Source: Rehmannia glutinosa (taxonomy: Eukaryota; Streptophyta; Magnoliopsida; Lamiales; Orobanchaceae). Taken from it: a stretch of 64,000 nucleotides of DNA. The stretch lies in contig CM071928.1 of assembly GCA_016081115.2 (NCBI GenBank), positions 58,721,950 through 58,785,949 of the forward strand. Direction: 5' to 3'. The notes beneath the pieces were generated by a model, which saw only the letters and a program-made list of their open reading frames with translations, made no database searches and had not been told where the DNA came from. Below are positions 43,126 through 54,940 of this stretch, piece after piece. Every line of letters begins with the position of its first letter. Within the stretch, counting starts at the first letter, position 1. A program made the position numbers and the translations under genes.

Positions 43126-43889
43126 TGAGTCAATTATTAGAAAAAGATACTACTTTCGATTTTTCCAATGATTGTTTGCAGGCATTCTAGATTTTGAAGA
43201 AGGCGTTAGTGAGTGCACCAATTCTTGTAGTCCAGGATTGGAGTTAGCCAATTGGGCTAATGTGTGATGCTAGTGACTTTGCAGTATGGGCAGTTCTTGT
43301 TCAGAAGAGAGAAAATATATTCAGAGCCTTCAATTATGCGAGCAAAACATTGGATGGTGCACAGAAGAATTACATCACCACTGAGAAAGATATTTCTATT
43401 GTATTTGCATTTGACAAATTCCGATCTTATCTGATTGGAACAAAGACGATAGTCCACACAGAACATGAAGCTATCAAATATCTATTTGATAAGAAAGATG
43501 CAAAGCCAAGATTGATACGTTGGATTCTCCTGTTGAAAGAATTTGATGTGGAGATTAGAGATAGAAAGGGATGTGAGAATATAGTGGCAGACCACTTATC
43601 TATGCTTAAATATAAAAAGGCTGAGAAAGAGGGAATAAAGTCGATCAAAGAAGAATTTCCGGATGAGCAGCTTTTGTTAGCACATGCAACATTCCCATGG
43701 TACGCATACTTTGTAAATTATTTGGTAGCGGGAGTTTTGCCTCCAGATTTATCCTCATATCAGAAAAAGAAATTTATCCATGATGTCAAGTTTTATATGT
43801 GGGATGATCATTTGCTCTGTAAGAGTTGTGCAGAGATAATCATTAGACGATGTGTGCCTCAAGAAAAATGGGAGGGAGTTTTACAATAG
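43126..43889 (+). pseudogene. Athila RNase H and connection to integrase
   Basis: After a short broken stretch (LLEKDTTFDFSN-like codons), the frame from 43260 reads MCDASDFAVWAVLVQKRE, IFRAFNYASKTLDGAQKNY, TEKDISIVFAFDKFRSYL, WILLLKEFDVEIRDRKG and CENIVADHLSML. This is a gypsy RNase H, which removes template RNA. It runs on to FPDEQLLLAHATFPWYAYFV and GVLQ, then TAG at 43887-43889. Confidence 0.92.
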
Positions 43890-44552
43890 TGTCATTCTTC
43901 ACCTTGTGGGGGACACTTTGATCCGACACGCACTACTGCGAATGTACTACAAAGTGGGATATATTGGCCTACTTTGTATAATGATTGTTATTTGTATGTG
44001 CAACATGTGATAGATGCCGATGGGGAACATATCTAGACGACATGAGATGCATATGATGAATGTGATGGAAGTGGGATTATTTGATGTGTGGGGAATTGAC
44101 TTCATGGATCCCTTTCCATCGTCTTCTGGCCATCAATACATTTTACTCGTAGTGGAGTACGTGTCCCGATGGGTAGAGGCGATTTCTTCACAGACAAATG
44201 ATGCACAAGTAGTAATGCGTTTTTTGAAAACAAATATATTCACTTGATTTGTAACCCCGAGAGCTTTGATTAGTGATGGGCGGTCACATTTTGTGAGTAA
44301 GTTGATGAGAAATCTACTTGCAAAATATGGTGTTTGGCACAAAGTTGCATTGACATACCATCTACAAGCAAATGGGCAAGCTGAAATAGCCAATCGAGAA
44401 ATTAAGCAAATCCTAGAAAAGACAGTGAACATAAATCGCAAAGATTGGTCTATGAGGTTAGATGATGCTTTATGGTCATACCGGACAGCTTTCAAGAAGC
44501 CTTTGGGAACATCTCCATATCAGCTTGTGTTCGGAAAATCATATCACTTACC
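43890..44552 (+). pseudogene. Athila integrase, cut by a later insertion
   Basis: Beyond the TAG the same frame gives the zinc-binding end: CHSSPCGGHFDPTRTTANVL, GIYWPTLYNDCYLYVQ. The core then reads FDVWGIDFMDPFPSSSG (first Asp), ALISDGRSHFVSKLM (second Asp) and QAEIANREIKQILEK (Glu), so the DDE set is visible. There is a stop after LKTNIFT at about 44247. DDALWSYRTAFKKPLGTSPY and YHLPI precede the abrupt start of the non-coding Athila derivative at 44553. The C-terminal domain and the 3' LTR of this Athila are not present in the window. Confidence 0.93.
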
Positions 44553-46056
44553 TATTCGCCAAAAATATTTGGATCATACAACTACAAGTGTACAATGTAG
44601 TTTATAGAATAATGACAAGCAAGGTCGTATTCCTCAGGGATTGATATGTGAAATACTTAGCCTATAATAACATCGCATTCCAATTTTATTGAAGCGACTG
44701 AATATCAAGTTTATTATAAAAATCGAAAATAAAATAAAATAAAAAATTTGCAAACCCCGCAAGTATTTTCAACAAATACAGGAGATACCTTGAGCACAAA
44801 ATCTCAACATGTTTCTTTAATATTAAATGCAGCTAAAGTTTCAATAACCAATCCATTCAATTATATGGGTTCAATTCCTAAAATAGTTTATTCCCCCTCC
44901 CGGGTGGCGCATAAACAGTAGATTAATAATAATTGAGGTCTCCTGATCCATCACAGCTATTATTAACTCCCAAAAGATCTTTGAATTGAAATACTTCCCA
45001 CAAACAAAAGTAGTCTCCCGATACATTATCATGTTTATGTCTGAATTCGATTTTCGTCTTGTTAGAACTCACCTCTCGGATTATGGGCTAACAAGTATGA
45101 CTTGCAAAATATTGATCAGATAATTGACAATTATAAATAAGCACTCAAATTCATGAAATAGAACACATGAATCAATTATGAAACAAATTAATCAAGATTT
45201 AACATGAATCCACAATTTTGATTATACCCCTAAGATCCGAAAGATTAGCCAAACATTGATAACAAATTCATAGACAAATTCGAAATCAACATTATGACAT
45301 CGTTTACGCACAGACAAGAGATCTAGACAATGAAGAAAACCCCTTCTTGTTAGTATGGATCCCCCTCCTAAGCCTTCGAAGCTCTTGTGCTCCCGTAGAT
45401 GCGAAAGGCCTTGTGGTGTTCTTCGCGACCTAGGCCTCCTCTCTCAGAAGACCTTGGATCTTGTGTTCCTGTGTAATTTGATGTGTTTTCTGTGGTATGA
45501 ATGTTATAATTTTTGTGTAGCCCTTGGGTCCCTTTTATAGATGCTTGGAGAGATCACTTATAGAGTTTGAGTAGGAAAAAGAGACCAAATCAGCCCTAGT
45601 CACGTCGCACGCCCGTGTCAACCCACACGGTTGGGTTATGCGATCGAAATGTGCTCTTGGGGTCTTCAAAGAAGTTGTATCCATTTCTCTTAGCTTTTCA
45701 TAGCACCTTGAATCTCCTCAATATTAATTTTGTAGAGAATGTTATGGCCACAATACTAAACCCTGCCAGTGCTGAAAACTGTTAGCGCGTTTTGACGTTT
45801 TTGAAGGAAATTCCCTTTTGTTCGACCGTCCATGCTTATTTCCTTCACATTTTTGCTCGTACCTTGTCTTTTGACATATCATTTGAAATATGCTATCACC
45901 TTTTGCCTAATTTAGCTCCATTTTCACCCAATTCACAATAGTACGCAGTATCACGCCCAACAAAGGAAACCAAGAAAAACAAACTAAATATGCAAGCAAA
46001 TGCATCAATTATATATCAAATAAGCCCCAAAATTCACGTATATTTTACACGCATCA
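44553..46056 (-). repeat. LTR 1 of the second Athila derivative
   Basis: A 1504-bp LTR. It contains a small GC-rich cluster at 45600-45645 (CGCACGCCCGTGTC, CCACACGG) similar in style to the palindrome clusters in the 19.4-28.0 kb LTRs. Its first 220 bp match 48129-48384. Confidence 0.88.
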
Positions 46057-48104
46057 AAATCTCCCAAACTTAAAGCATTGCTCGTCCTCTAGCAAATTAA
46101 GAAAAATAATATCAAGGGATAAAAAGAACACACAAGAACACTATGAACATTAAATCTCATTTGATTCCATACTCAAGAAAACCATGTAATGTATAATCAA
46201 GAAGTCATCATTAATAAACTCGGCATAGTCAATACTCTCTTGGGTACTTGACATTGCGACTCACAAGTAGATATTGTATCACTCCACTCTCAAAAGTGTA
46301 TGGATAGTGTTTACGCTCAAATTCAATTCAGTGAAAGTAAAACTACCATAGGCTTGCAAATCGTTTAACATCTCGACCACTTTTGTGTGCACAATCTAAG
46401 AATCAAAAAGGACTTTCATTTGGTGGTAATGTAGGCTCTTTGGTAAGGGTAGGGGAAATTTGGATTGAGGGACTTGACTTGAGCAAAAAGACTTTAAGCA
46501 TACAGACTTGCAATTCACTAACCCAATTTCAGCATAATACTCATTTTTTTTCAAGATATTTTCTTTTTTTCAACTCAACTCCACCCTTTTTTCTCCTTTT
46601 TCATTGTTAGGTCTTTTTGCCTTCTTTTCTTTAGCCTCAAGCTCTCATTTTTTTTTCATAAATTGTTTTCATAATTTTTTTTTATGCTTTGCTAGATTTT
46701 ATCTATATATTGTTTTTCGCAGAGATTTTTTTTTCGAGCTTCATGTATTCTTCATTCACCTAGATACTGCTCATCCTTCTTCCTTTTGTCAACTTCCTCT
46801 CTTTTTTCATAATTTATTTTCACCACATCTTACCCCAACTTATTCATTTTTTATAAGCTCAAGAAATTTCAGGGATAAAATTATTTTGCAATTTTAAAGA
46901 TCAATGTGGCTAAGAATAAAAAGTTTTGGCTCAAAATTGGCTAACTAGGGTATCATGAGTTCATTGGTAGGCTTTTTAGGCTAAGTTGGCTAAACAAAGA
47001 TGACCTTAAATCATTTTCAAAAATCGCACACACAAATGGCTTCAATGAAGATACCAGAGCAAGTTCTAGAGTTCTATCAATCATGAATGACACACTCAAG
47101 AAAAAAAATAAGTCTGCATAATATAAAGTAGTTTAAGGCAGAAAAGCTCACAGGCTTATTTTTCACAACATGTTCAAATACCCAATTTTCTTAATATATG
47201 CCAAGCAAATAAATAACTTTCCTCCCAACAATTCATCACATTATTCCCAAAAGTATGTTATCTCATTCCATAAGGTGCTCATAGAAAAATCATACGGATG
47301 CTGGGCATATTCGAAAACCTTGATTAAAAATTACACACAAAAGCAATTAAATGTGCTAAAGCGATAAACATGCTAAAAATATAAAATCTAAAAATCAAAA
47401 ATACTAAAAAACTCGAAATTATTTTTATGCAAATTTTTATATGATCTGCATGCAATCCTAAATGCAATGCAAAATGCAAGAAAGTACTAAATTACGCAAT
47501 TTTGACAACCCCCCCAAACATAAAATATGCATCGTCCCGAACATGTGAGGAAATTATCAAAAGTATAGAGAAATGCGTAATAAGTATTTACCTGGATCGC
47601 TCCGATGAAACCGGGAATTCGTCCTTCAAATTTGAAACCTGGAGGAGCAGATCGCACGGTCGGGTCGTGTGCGTCCACACTCCCGTTTGTGTCCGTCATG
47701 TTTGTTTTAACCCCGGAATTTTTCGGGATGCCTCCCACAAAGCGCTAAGTTTTATATCTTAAGCCAGACTTCAGATTTCTAACATCACTATCATTGAACC
47801 GTGTCAATTGAAATCCTTGAGCCCTCATATTATATACTGTCCATCAAACGAATGGTGCTGCAATGTTTTCTCGGATTAAGTTCAGTATCGCTTGTGAATT
47901 TGCCCTTTTGATGTTTGCCTCCCACTGCAATAGCGATTTTGGGCTACTTGTGTCTCCAAAGATTTCAGTCTCGCACTCAACAAAAACTATGTTAGAAATG
48001 AAGAAGAAGAAAAATAAAAACAAACGAAAAAAGAAAAAATATTTTAAAAAATGCTTCAATTAAGATTGGACTACTTATTACTATATCTAAGTAGAATCCA
48101 TCAA
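46057..48104 (-). other. internal non-coding region of the second Athila derivative
   Basis: It has a polypurine tract at the low end, a T-rich tract at 46545-46880, a GC-rich patch at 47640-47700 (GCACGGTCGGGTCGTGTGCG) and the hairpin word CGGGATGCCTCCC at 47724-47736. A Lys-rich A-tract lies at 47995-48050. Open frames are short and unlike any retrotransposon protein. Confidence 0.82.
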
Positions 48105-48122
48105 TCCCGGGCAACGGCGCCA
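48105..48122 (-). promoter_or_regulatory. Athila-type primer-binding site
   Basis: Minus strand TGGCGCCGTTGCCCGGGA, just inside the LTR end GGCGAACA. Confidence 0.85.
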
Positions 48123-48128
48123 AAAACT

Positions 48129-48384
48129 TGTTCGCCAAAAATATTTGCATCATACAACTGCAAGTGTACAGTGTAGTTTATAGAATAATGGCAAGCAATG
48201 TTGTATTCCTCAGGGATTGATATGTGAAACACTTAGTCTATAATAACATCGCATTCCAATTTTATTGAAGCGACCGAATATCAAGTTTATAAGAAAAATC
48301 GAAAATAAAATAAATAAATAAAAATTTACGAACCCCACAAGTATTTTCAACAACTACATGAGCAACCTTGGGCACATAATCTCT
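48129..48384 (-). repeat. LTR 2 of the second Athila derivative, truncated
   Basis: It starts TGTTCGCCAAAAATATTTG and matches 44553-44800 until GCACATAATCTC, then changes to copia gag-pol sequence on minus. Confidence 0.88.
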
Positions 48385-49690
48385 GCTGTTAGTTTGGCAT
48401 TTTTAGCCTTCAGCTCTTTGTTCTCATCAGCTATGTGACTTAGAGTACTCAGCTCCTTAATCAGCTGTGAGTTTTGGCTTTTGAGCTGGTTGTTTTCCTC
48501 ATTCCACAGTGAGTGTGAGGATTTAATGTGCTCAAAGTCTTTCATCATTTTGCCTAATGAATCATAAAGATCAGTGGGTGATGAAGTGTGTGTGTCACAA
48601 TCACTATCACTAGAATCTGAATGACATGAGTTAGAGTGTACCTCATCTTTTTGGTGAGGTTGGTCTTGTTCTTTGGCCATTAAACAGATCAATGCTTCTT
48701 CGTCAGAGTCACTTGAGTAGTCAGCTTCACTACATTCCGAGTCTCACGCTTTGTGTCTTTTAGCTTGCTGTCTCGGCGCCTTCGCAGAACATTGCCTTTT
48801 TCTTTTCTTGTCTTCTTTCCCTGAAGACTCTTCTTTCCTCTTCATTCCTGTATTTGTTGACAACAGGATATGGACAATCAATGGCGTAGTGACCTGGTTG
48901 CCTGCAGTTCCAGCATAGATTCTCAACTTTTTGTTCAGCTCTTTCCATTCTCGGATTGTCGGCTCTTTGGTATTCGATCTTTTGATGCTCACTCTCTTTG
49001 GTGGCCTATCTTCCCTTGACTTGGAGGGAGCCAATGTCTTCGGAGGATTCACCTTTGTTTCTTTTGTAGTTCTTGTTGAAGAACTTGTTAAATCTTTTAA
49101 CCATGAGGGCGATTTCCTCCCGGTCAATGACTTCTTTGGTTTCAGCTCTCTTCCCTTCCTTCACTATGAGTGCAGCTGTTTTGGGCAGAGCTATCTCCTC
49201 TTGATCTTTTCTTCTCGGCTCAAACTCATATGCTTTGAGGTCCGAGAATAGCTCATGATTGGATGTTTTTGATAGATCCAACGAGTGTCTTAGAGCCATG
49301 GTCTTCATTTCCCACTCACCGGGGAGGCTTCTCGATATCTTCATACACATCTCCTTCGTGTGTATTCTTTCCCAAGTCTTTGAGAGTTCATTTGTAATTT
49401 CAGTGAATCTAGCGTCCAGTGATCCATTGTTTCACCTTGCAAGCATTTTAAAATTTTCAAATTTTTGAACAACAACAGATAATTTGTTTTCCTTAATTTG
49501 CTCAGATCCTTCACAAATTAAGGTTAATTTATCCCAGATTTCTTTGGTTGTTTTACAAGATTTGACTTTGTTGAACATAGCTTTGTCCAAAGTCTTGTAA
49601 AGTATATCCTTGGCCACGTTATCAAGGTTGTATCTTTTTCTATCATCATTTGTCCATTCAGCTCTGGGTTTTTCAACCATAGCTGGTCTG
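48385..49690 (-). pseudogene. Ty1/copia gag with zinc knuckle, copy 3
   Basis: The most complete gag of the copia family seen at 4 and 28 kb. On minus from 49690: AMVEKPRAEWTNDDRKRYNL, NKVKSCKTTKEIWDKL, VQKFENFKM. After frame breaks near 49440 come DARFTEITNELS, ISRSLPGEWEMKTMALRHS and TSNHELFSDLKAYEFEPR, then a Lys-rich part. The CCHC knuckle CWNCRQPGHYAIDC lies at about 48912-48870. Downstream, a Ser/Asp-rich acidic patch (SDSSDSDCDT) leads to a coiled-coil-like segment (NNQLKSQNSQLIKEL). It is cut at 48385 by the Athila derivative LTR. The N-terminal 60 or so residues are replaced by LTR-like sequence at about 49690. Confidence 0.9.
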
Positions 49691-50210
49691 GGAGTGCTAG
49701 CGTTTTCGAGAGAGAAAAAAAAGCTTGCTTTCTTTTTGCTTGAAGATGAACAGTTTCCGAATGAGAGAGAGAAAGCTGGAAAAATGTATATATAAGGGTT
49801 ATGAAAGGACATGTCTTTGGTTTTTGAAATTTTGATCGAGATTGACGGTTCTAATTTAGCACGTCAAACCGCATTTAATTCCTCACATTTAATGCAGCAG
49901 CATTTATATCCAATCATATGCTTATCTTGCGACTTTTGATCAGCATTCCCGTCATTATTGTCTTTGATGTCATCCTTAAAATTATTCCCGCTCATTAAAA
50001 AACGACTATGTTTTTGTCACTTAGCTCATAAATGACTCAGCTTATTTCAAAAATGACTTAACTTTGCTTCTCTCCTTTCATTAAGCGACTCAACTGTCAG
50101 CTAACTCGATACAACTGACATTCCGACATAGTTGTTTCACATGGTTGATTCGTGAAACTTGTTCAATTTTCATCTTTTCATCTTCCATCTCTTCTGATTG
50201 AGTCTTCTAA
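49691..50210 (-). repeat. probable copia LTR fragment between pol end and gag
   Basis: Non-coding, lying on minus after the pol stop at 50214. It contains short repeats related to GCTAAGTCA/GACTCAGCT words and a TATA-like CTTATATATACA at about 49800-49787, followed by a CT-rich leader (TTTCTCTCTCTCATTC). This is the order expected for a 3' LTR. It then joins gag with no primer site, so the join is a deletion or a recombination product. Confidence 0.55.
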
Positions 50211-50213
50211 GTG

Positions 50214-50516
50214 TCAAATCAGCTCAATTAACCCTAGCTCATTCTTAAGCTCTTCAAATCTTGATTCACATAGAGGCTTGGTGAAAAAGTCAGCTAATTG
50301 CTTATCAGTTGAGATATATTCCAAAGTGATGTCTTTCTTTTCAACATGATCTCTTATAAAATGATATCTGACATCAATGTGCTTTGTTCTTGAATGCAAC
50401 ACGGGATTCTGAGTGATTGCAATAGCACTTGTGTTATCACACATAATTGGAATCTCTTTTTCTTCAATCTCATAATCTCTCAGCTGCTGTCACATCCATA
50501 AAACTTGGGCACAATA
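50214..50516 (-). pseudogene. Ty1/copia RNase H, C-terminal end
   Basis: On minus: CAQVLWM, a stop, QQLRDYEIEEKEIPIMCDN, TSAIAITQNPVLHSRTKHID, VRYHFIRDHVEKKDITLEYI and STDKQLADFFTKPL, ending GLIELI at 50214. This is the conserved end of copia pol. It stops abruptly at 50516, where a copia element in the opposite direction begins. Confidence 0.92.
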
Positions 50517-51536
50517 GCTGCCCCTGATCATTGTTTCTTTACTAAGCACACTTCCAGCTCTTTCCTTGCATTGGTCATCTACGTCGATGATGTTCTCATC
50601 ACTGGGTCTGATGCCACAGCCATTGATTCTCTCAAAGCTCATTTACACCACTTGTTTACCATCAAGGATCTGGGGCGCGCAAAATATTTTCTTGGGGTGG
50701 AAATTGCTTGGGGTCCTACTGGTACATATTTGAACCAGCGAAAGTACATTTTGGATATTCTTCGTGATACATGGTTGCTCCATTGTAAGCCCGCTACAGT
50801 CCCATTTCCGCAGGGGCTTACGTTGACAGGACAGACCGGTGATCCTTTACCTAATCCAGATCAGTATCGGCGCCTGGTGGGCCGCCTTCTCTATTTGAAC
50901 TTGACTCGAGCCGATATTACGCATTGTGTTCAGCAGCTTTCGCAGTTTTTTAATGACCCTTATACTTCTCATTGGGATGCCGCCATCCATCTCTTACGTT
51001 ATCTCAAAGGTTGTCCCTCATTTGGTCTCTTTTATCCTTCGAAGCCCACTACTGCTCTCACGGCCTATTCCGACGCTGATTGGGGTTCTTGCCGAGATAC
51101 CCGACTCTCTCTCACGACTCTTATTTTTCTTGGATATTGCCTCATTTCTTAGAAGACCAAGAAGCGATCCACGGTTTCCCGTTCTTTGGCAGAGGTCGAG
51201 TATCGCGCTTTGGGTTCCACGGTTTGTGAACTTCAATGGCTTTCTTATTTGGCTGTGGACTTTCGTCTTCCTTTTACTACTCCAATTCCTCTTTGGTGTG
51301 ACAATCAAACTGCATTGCATATTGTAGCCAACCCCGTTTTTCACGAACGAACAAAGCACTTAGATATCGATTGCCATTTGGTTCGTAATCAATACAAGGC
51401 TGGATTTATTACTCCCACCAAGATCACTTCTTCATTGCAGGTTGCTGACATCTTCACAAAGTCCCTGGGAAGGTCTCAATTTTTTTTTCTAGTTTCCAAG
51501 TTGGGTCTTCGGGATTTTCACCTCAGCCCAACATGA
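50517..51536 (+). pseudogene. Ty1/copia reverse transcriptase end and RNase H, another family
   Basis: It starts inside the reverse transcriptase: FFTKHTSSSFLALVIYVDDV gives the YVDD catalytic motif, then LITGSDATAIDSLKAHLHHL, FTIKDLGRAKYFLGVEIAW, YILDILRDTWLL and YRRLVGRLLYLNLTRADI. RNase H follows: TALTAYSDADWGSCRDTR, a TAG at 51150-51152, KTKKRSTVSRSLAEVEYRAL, IPLWCDNQTALHIVANPVFH, ERTKHLDIDCHLVRNQ and VADIFTKSLG. It ends at 51536. One stop aside, the frame is clean. The 5' two-thirds of the element are missing. Confidence 0.93.
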
Positions 51537-51778
51537 GGAGGGGCTGTTGGATATCATACGTATTGGGCTTGTAGGCCTGTTGGTTTGTTGATGCAGCCCA
51601 CTTCGGTTCCTACTTAGTTGTTTGGGTTATGTTGCTGATAGTGGGGAACACACTTCTTCATAGTGTCAAGCGTTTTAGCGGTTACTTACTCTGGTTCATA
51701 TAAAAGGGTTGTACACCATCTTCAGATGTATGGATTATCATTTTTCACTATAATAAAATCTGAATTTCTTCTCTCTAG
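51534..51778 (+). repeat. polypurine tract and start of the copia 3' LTR
   Basis: TGAGGAGGGGC overlaps the pol stop. The LTR begins TGTTGGATATCATACG at 51545 and has a CATATAAAAGG box at 51697-51707 and AATAAAA at about 51751. It loses LTR character near 51778 without a clear CA end. Confidence 0.75.
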
Positions 51779-51779
51779 A

Positions 51780-52116
51780 AATATTTCTCTGTATGGATCT
51801 AGTAATTTTACACATATGCAAGTCCTTTTGGGAATTTTTGTCTACATGATGTCATTGCACATGTATTTTGCTCCTCCAAGCATGCCCGTGGATTTGCCTT
51901 TGAAAGCAAAATCAGAACCTAAAAGTCTAGTTGAAGTTTCTATTGATCGAAAATCAGCTTCCTAGAAAATCTTAATAAGTGAATCATTTTTTTTGGGTTC
52001 TCAATTTTTTTGATAATATCATAAGGTGATTGTTTTTCGAACCATTGAAAATGTGTAAGATGCACAATCACAACATGTAGGACCAGAAGACTAAAAATCG
52101 ATCATGCAGCAAAATT
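51780..52116. other. unclassified sequence
   Basis: A plus-strand open stretch to 51965 (ending MPVDLPLKAKSEPKSLVEVS then IDRKSAS) has fairly gene-like codons but no start, partner exon or family I recognise. The rest is AT-rich and featureless. Confidence 0.25.
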
Positions 52117-52121
52117 ATCTT
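52117..52121. repeat. solo-LTR target duplication, left
   Basis: ATCTT at 52117-52121 pairs with ATCTC at 54649-54653, one mismatch in five. Confidence 0.65.
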
Positions 52122-54173
52122 TGTGACGCCCACCCCTACTACTACCTTACTAAGAAATATAAAAAGTAAAATTTGACAACGTGAACTCTATATACCTGTA
52201 TATTTTTTTTCCTGTGACAATTTAACAACGAACAAGCAAGATCACTTTACTTGTAAGAAAATAACAACCCATAACCACAAGCAAAGAGGTAACAAACCCT
52301 GTTATTAAACACAATAGACCCACATCACCCAGCTATTTATATGTACATATTTACATAAGAGTTTTCAAAAGAGGGTACAACCTTAAACCAGAATATAATA
52401 CAGGACCAAAAAGAGAAAGTGACCCATCAACATAGCCCAACAGGTCGTCATCCATATCCATGATCTGCAAAACCTGAAGGAACTCCAGCACTACACAGTA
52501 AGCCCAAAAGCTCAGGCATTCCTATGCTCACCTGCAATGCATGAACTACATGAGCTAAAGCTCAGCAAGTAAAAATCATGCATGTCCAAAGAATATTGAT
52601 GCTTTTCCAACGTGTAATGCTAACATGTAAAATCCATGAAGCAAAATACTTTATTCAAAATTATTTTCTTTCATTTGGGCCCCTGACCTAACTACTATGC
52701 ACCGGAAAAGAGCTCTGCACACATCAATAATCAAATGGCCAATAATATCAGTATGGATCTACGTTTGGACCATCCTCCCGCGGCCCAGCCAAGGGTCCCC
52801 TACTGCGTCCCTTGTGTCCGCCAAGAAGTATCCCACCCCGCAGGGCCACACATAGGTACTCACAGATGGACCATCCTCCTGTGACCCACCAAGAACCCAT
52901 CTCCTATCTAGCTCTGTGTTCACCAGGAAGCATCCCACTTGCTATACCTAAACATATATCATAAGCACGCCCAACGTGCCTCGGCGCACTAGCAGTGGTC
53001 AACAAACAACCATTCGCTTCTAGAAAATATTTTCGTGCATGCGAACATCCTCTTGTAATATGCATGCACGTGCAAATGCTGTGAATGACATGTTCAATGG
53101 CTCACCAAGCACCATATTATATTGCAACATCATACAGCCATTTATGCAACATATAATATCCATGTATATTTCACAAGATACCACAATCACATATAATACA
53201 ATCAATTCAAACAATACTATGTTCATGCATTACAGTTGCAGATGGAATTTTACTTACCTTGTGCTCTTGAGTTTTTCTACTGAAAGCAAGATAATTGTAT
53301 TTCTTCCCTTATCTTATGCGTAAGGCAACCTGTGATATAAGACATCTATTTTTTTAATCCTTAAAAAAAGGTTTTCTATATCAGATTCTCAATACTAATA
53401 AGTCGGTTAAAAGCACCTTCCCCCACTGCATATGAATATCGAACCTGACTTCAATTTAATCAGGGTAATTGAAACCAGAATATTCATATAATTTTATAAT
53501 GATTTGCACTGAATTCTATTTTCTTAATGGATAAACATATAACATTCATTAAGATTCTTAACTTCATTAGCAATTCATTACTTCAAGAATATACTTTAAT
53601 GCACTCTTCACCTCTCACTATTCAGCACACTCAAACAACCGATAATTAACCATTAGATTAACATATACCATTCTTGTAAAGCTAGACAACAAATATATTA
53701 AAAATATTTTGGAGTACTAACCGCAGTAGTTGCTTCTTTCCCGTTGATCTTCTCTTAACTTTGTGCGCGTGTGTGTGTGAGTATTATCATGTTTTTTTTT
53801 GCTGATATGGTGTGTGTGCAGATGTCCACATATAAAGTAGTGAAGTATCTTAATCTTATCCTTTACAAAATTAAGGCGGTGGAAATGTGACATATTATAT
53901 TAACTACAAATGTAATCTCGAGTCGTGTGTGTATGTTACTAGATTTACACATATTATTGTGTATATATATATATATGTACATCTTATAAGTTGCAAGCCT
54001 AACTCTTCCGTAAATACTTATAAGAAATGACATGACATGTTATATATATACCTCACTATATATATTATTTAACTTCTATTTTGTGTGTGTATGCTTATAT
54101 ATATGTGTATATATATATATAACTTCTCCGATTAGTACATATATATATGTACTTGTCTTACCCATACATACAT

Positions 54174-54214
<41 letters not shown>

Positions 54215-54648
54215 GACTTACATATATAAGGAAAGATATTATATATGATTATCAAATAATTATTGATATTTATCCATAATGCCATTTAATTTTGAAAATA
54301 GTATGCATTCCCTTTTATTCTATTATTATATCAATCTTTTTCTTCTTGTTCTTTTTTTTTTCCAATTAAAATGTTATCATATTATATTCCGAAAATACTC
54401 GTCCATGCAACCTCGTCTTCTCTACGTTTATGACATGCAACCTAGTGGTGTCCATATTTCCAATTCTACCACGTGTAACATAATAGCTAGCCTCTGATAG
54501 TCCGACAACTAAATCCTTTAAGTGAGCTCCAAAATTGTAGAACAAGTCATGTTGTATAAAATAACCATATTATGCAAATAACACATAACCAACATATAAT
54601 GCATGAACTATATTGGCCTAGTGAGTAGTGAGAGGCTCGGGTATTACA
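52122..54648 (-). mobile_element. solo LTR of a chromovirus-like gypsy element
   Basis: A 2527-bp stretch with plus-strand ends TGTGACGCCC and CGGGTATTACA; on minus it reads TGTAATACCCG...GGGCGTCACA, like the chromovirus-derivative LTRs at 5.06-13.0 kb. No internal sequence is present, and five-base near-identical duplications flank it, as expected after LTR-LTR recombination. It contains GT- and AT-rich microsatellites (53766-53780, 53955-53976, 54176-54213). Orientation is inferred from the end similarity. It ends 292 bp upstream of the TOM1-like ATG. Confidence 0.75.
54176..54213. repeat. (AT)n microsatellite
   Basis: About 18 AT units inside the solo LTR; related shorter AT runs lie at 53955-53976 and 54104-54121. 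Confidence 0.92.
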
Positions 54649-54653
54649 ATCTC

Positions 54654-54940
54654 TCTCCTCAGTCATTCACACACTAACCAGAAATTTCAAAAATTAGCTA
54701 GGCTGCATCAAATTGGTAGATGTAACCATTCTAAGAAGACATAAAATAGTGTATTTCTCGAGGTGTTTAGATGTAACCAGAAAATGCAAAAATTATGTTC
54801 AGGTTTTCTCTTTCTCTAATCTTCGATTTGATCTCCACTTCTGATTGGAAATAATAATACTGTATATGGGTGTTTTAACCGCTAATCAATTTTGACCTTT
54901 TCCTTTTGACGATGAGAGGGAGAAGGAGACCTGAGCTGAA
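54654..54940 (+). promoter_or_regulatory. 5' flank of the TOM1-like exon
   Basis: About 290 bp between the solo LTR and the ATG. It contains CT-rich stretches (TTTCTCTTTCTC near 54805) as in plant 5' untranslated regions, and no clear TATA box. Promoter function is inferred only from position. Confidence 0.35.

Larger units (their letters stand above)
44553..48384 (-). mobile_element. second non-coding Athila-type derivative, truncated
   Basis: LTR 1 spans 44553-46056 (plus ends TATTCGCC, for TGTTCGCC, and ACACGCATCA). A non-coding internal region follows at 46057-48128, then LTR 2 from 48129, cut at about 48384 by a copia fragment. On minus, the primer site TGGCGCCGTTGCCCGGGA lies next to LTR 2, and the tract AAGTTTGGGAGATTT lies next to LTR 1. 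No gag or pol is present. It inserted into the integrase gene of the Athila element at 44552. Sequence differs from the 19.4-28.0 kb family, but the architecture and leader hairpin word are shared. Confidence 0.87.

Noticed and set aside
48001..48058. Lys/Asn-rich short coding region
   Set aside because: It is an A-rich tract next to the primer site of the non-coding Athila derivative; no conservation is expected or seen.
54032..54285. Tyr/Ile-rich open frames on both strands
   Set aside because: They come from AT and GT microsatellites within the solo LTR.
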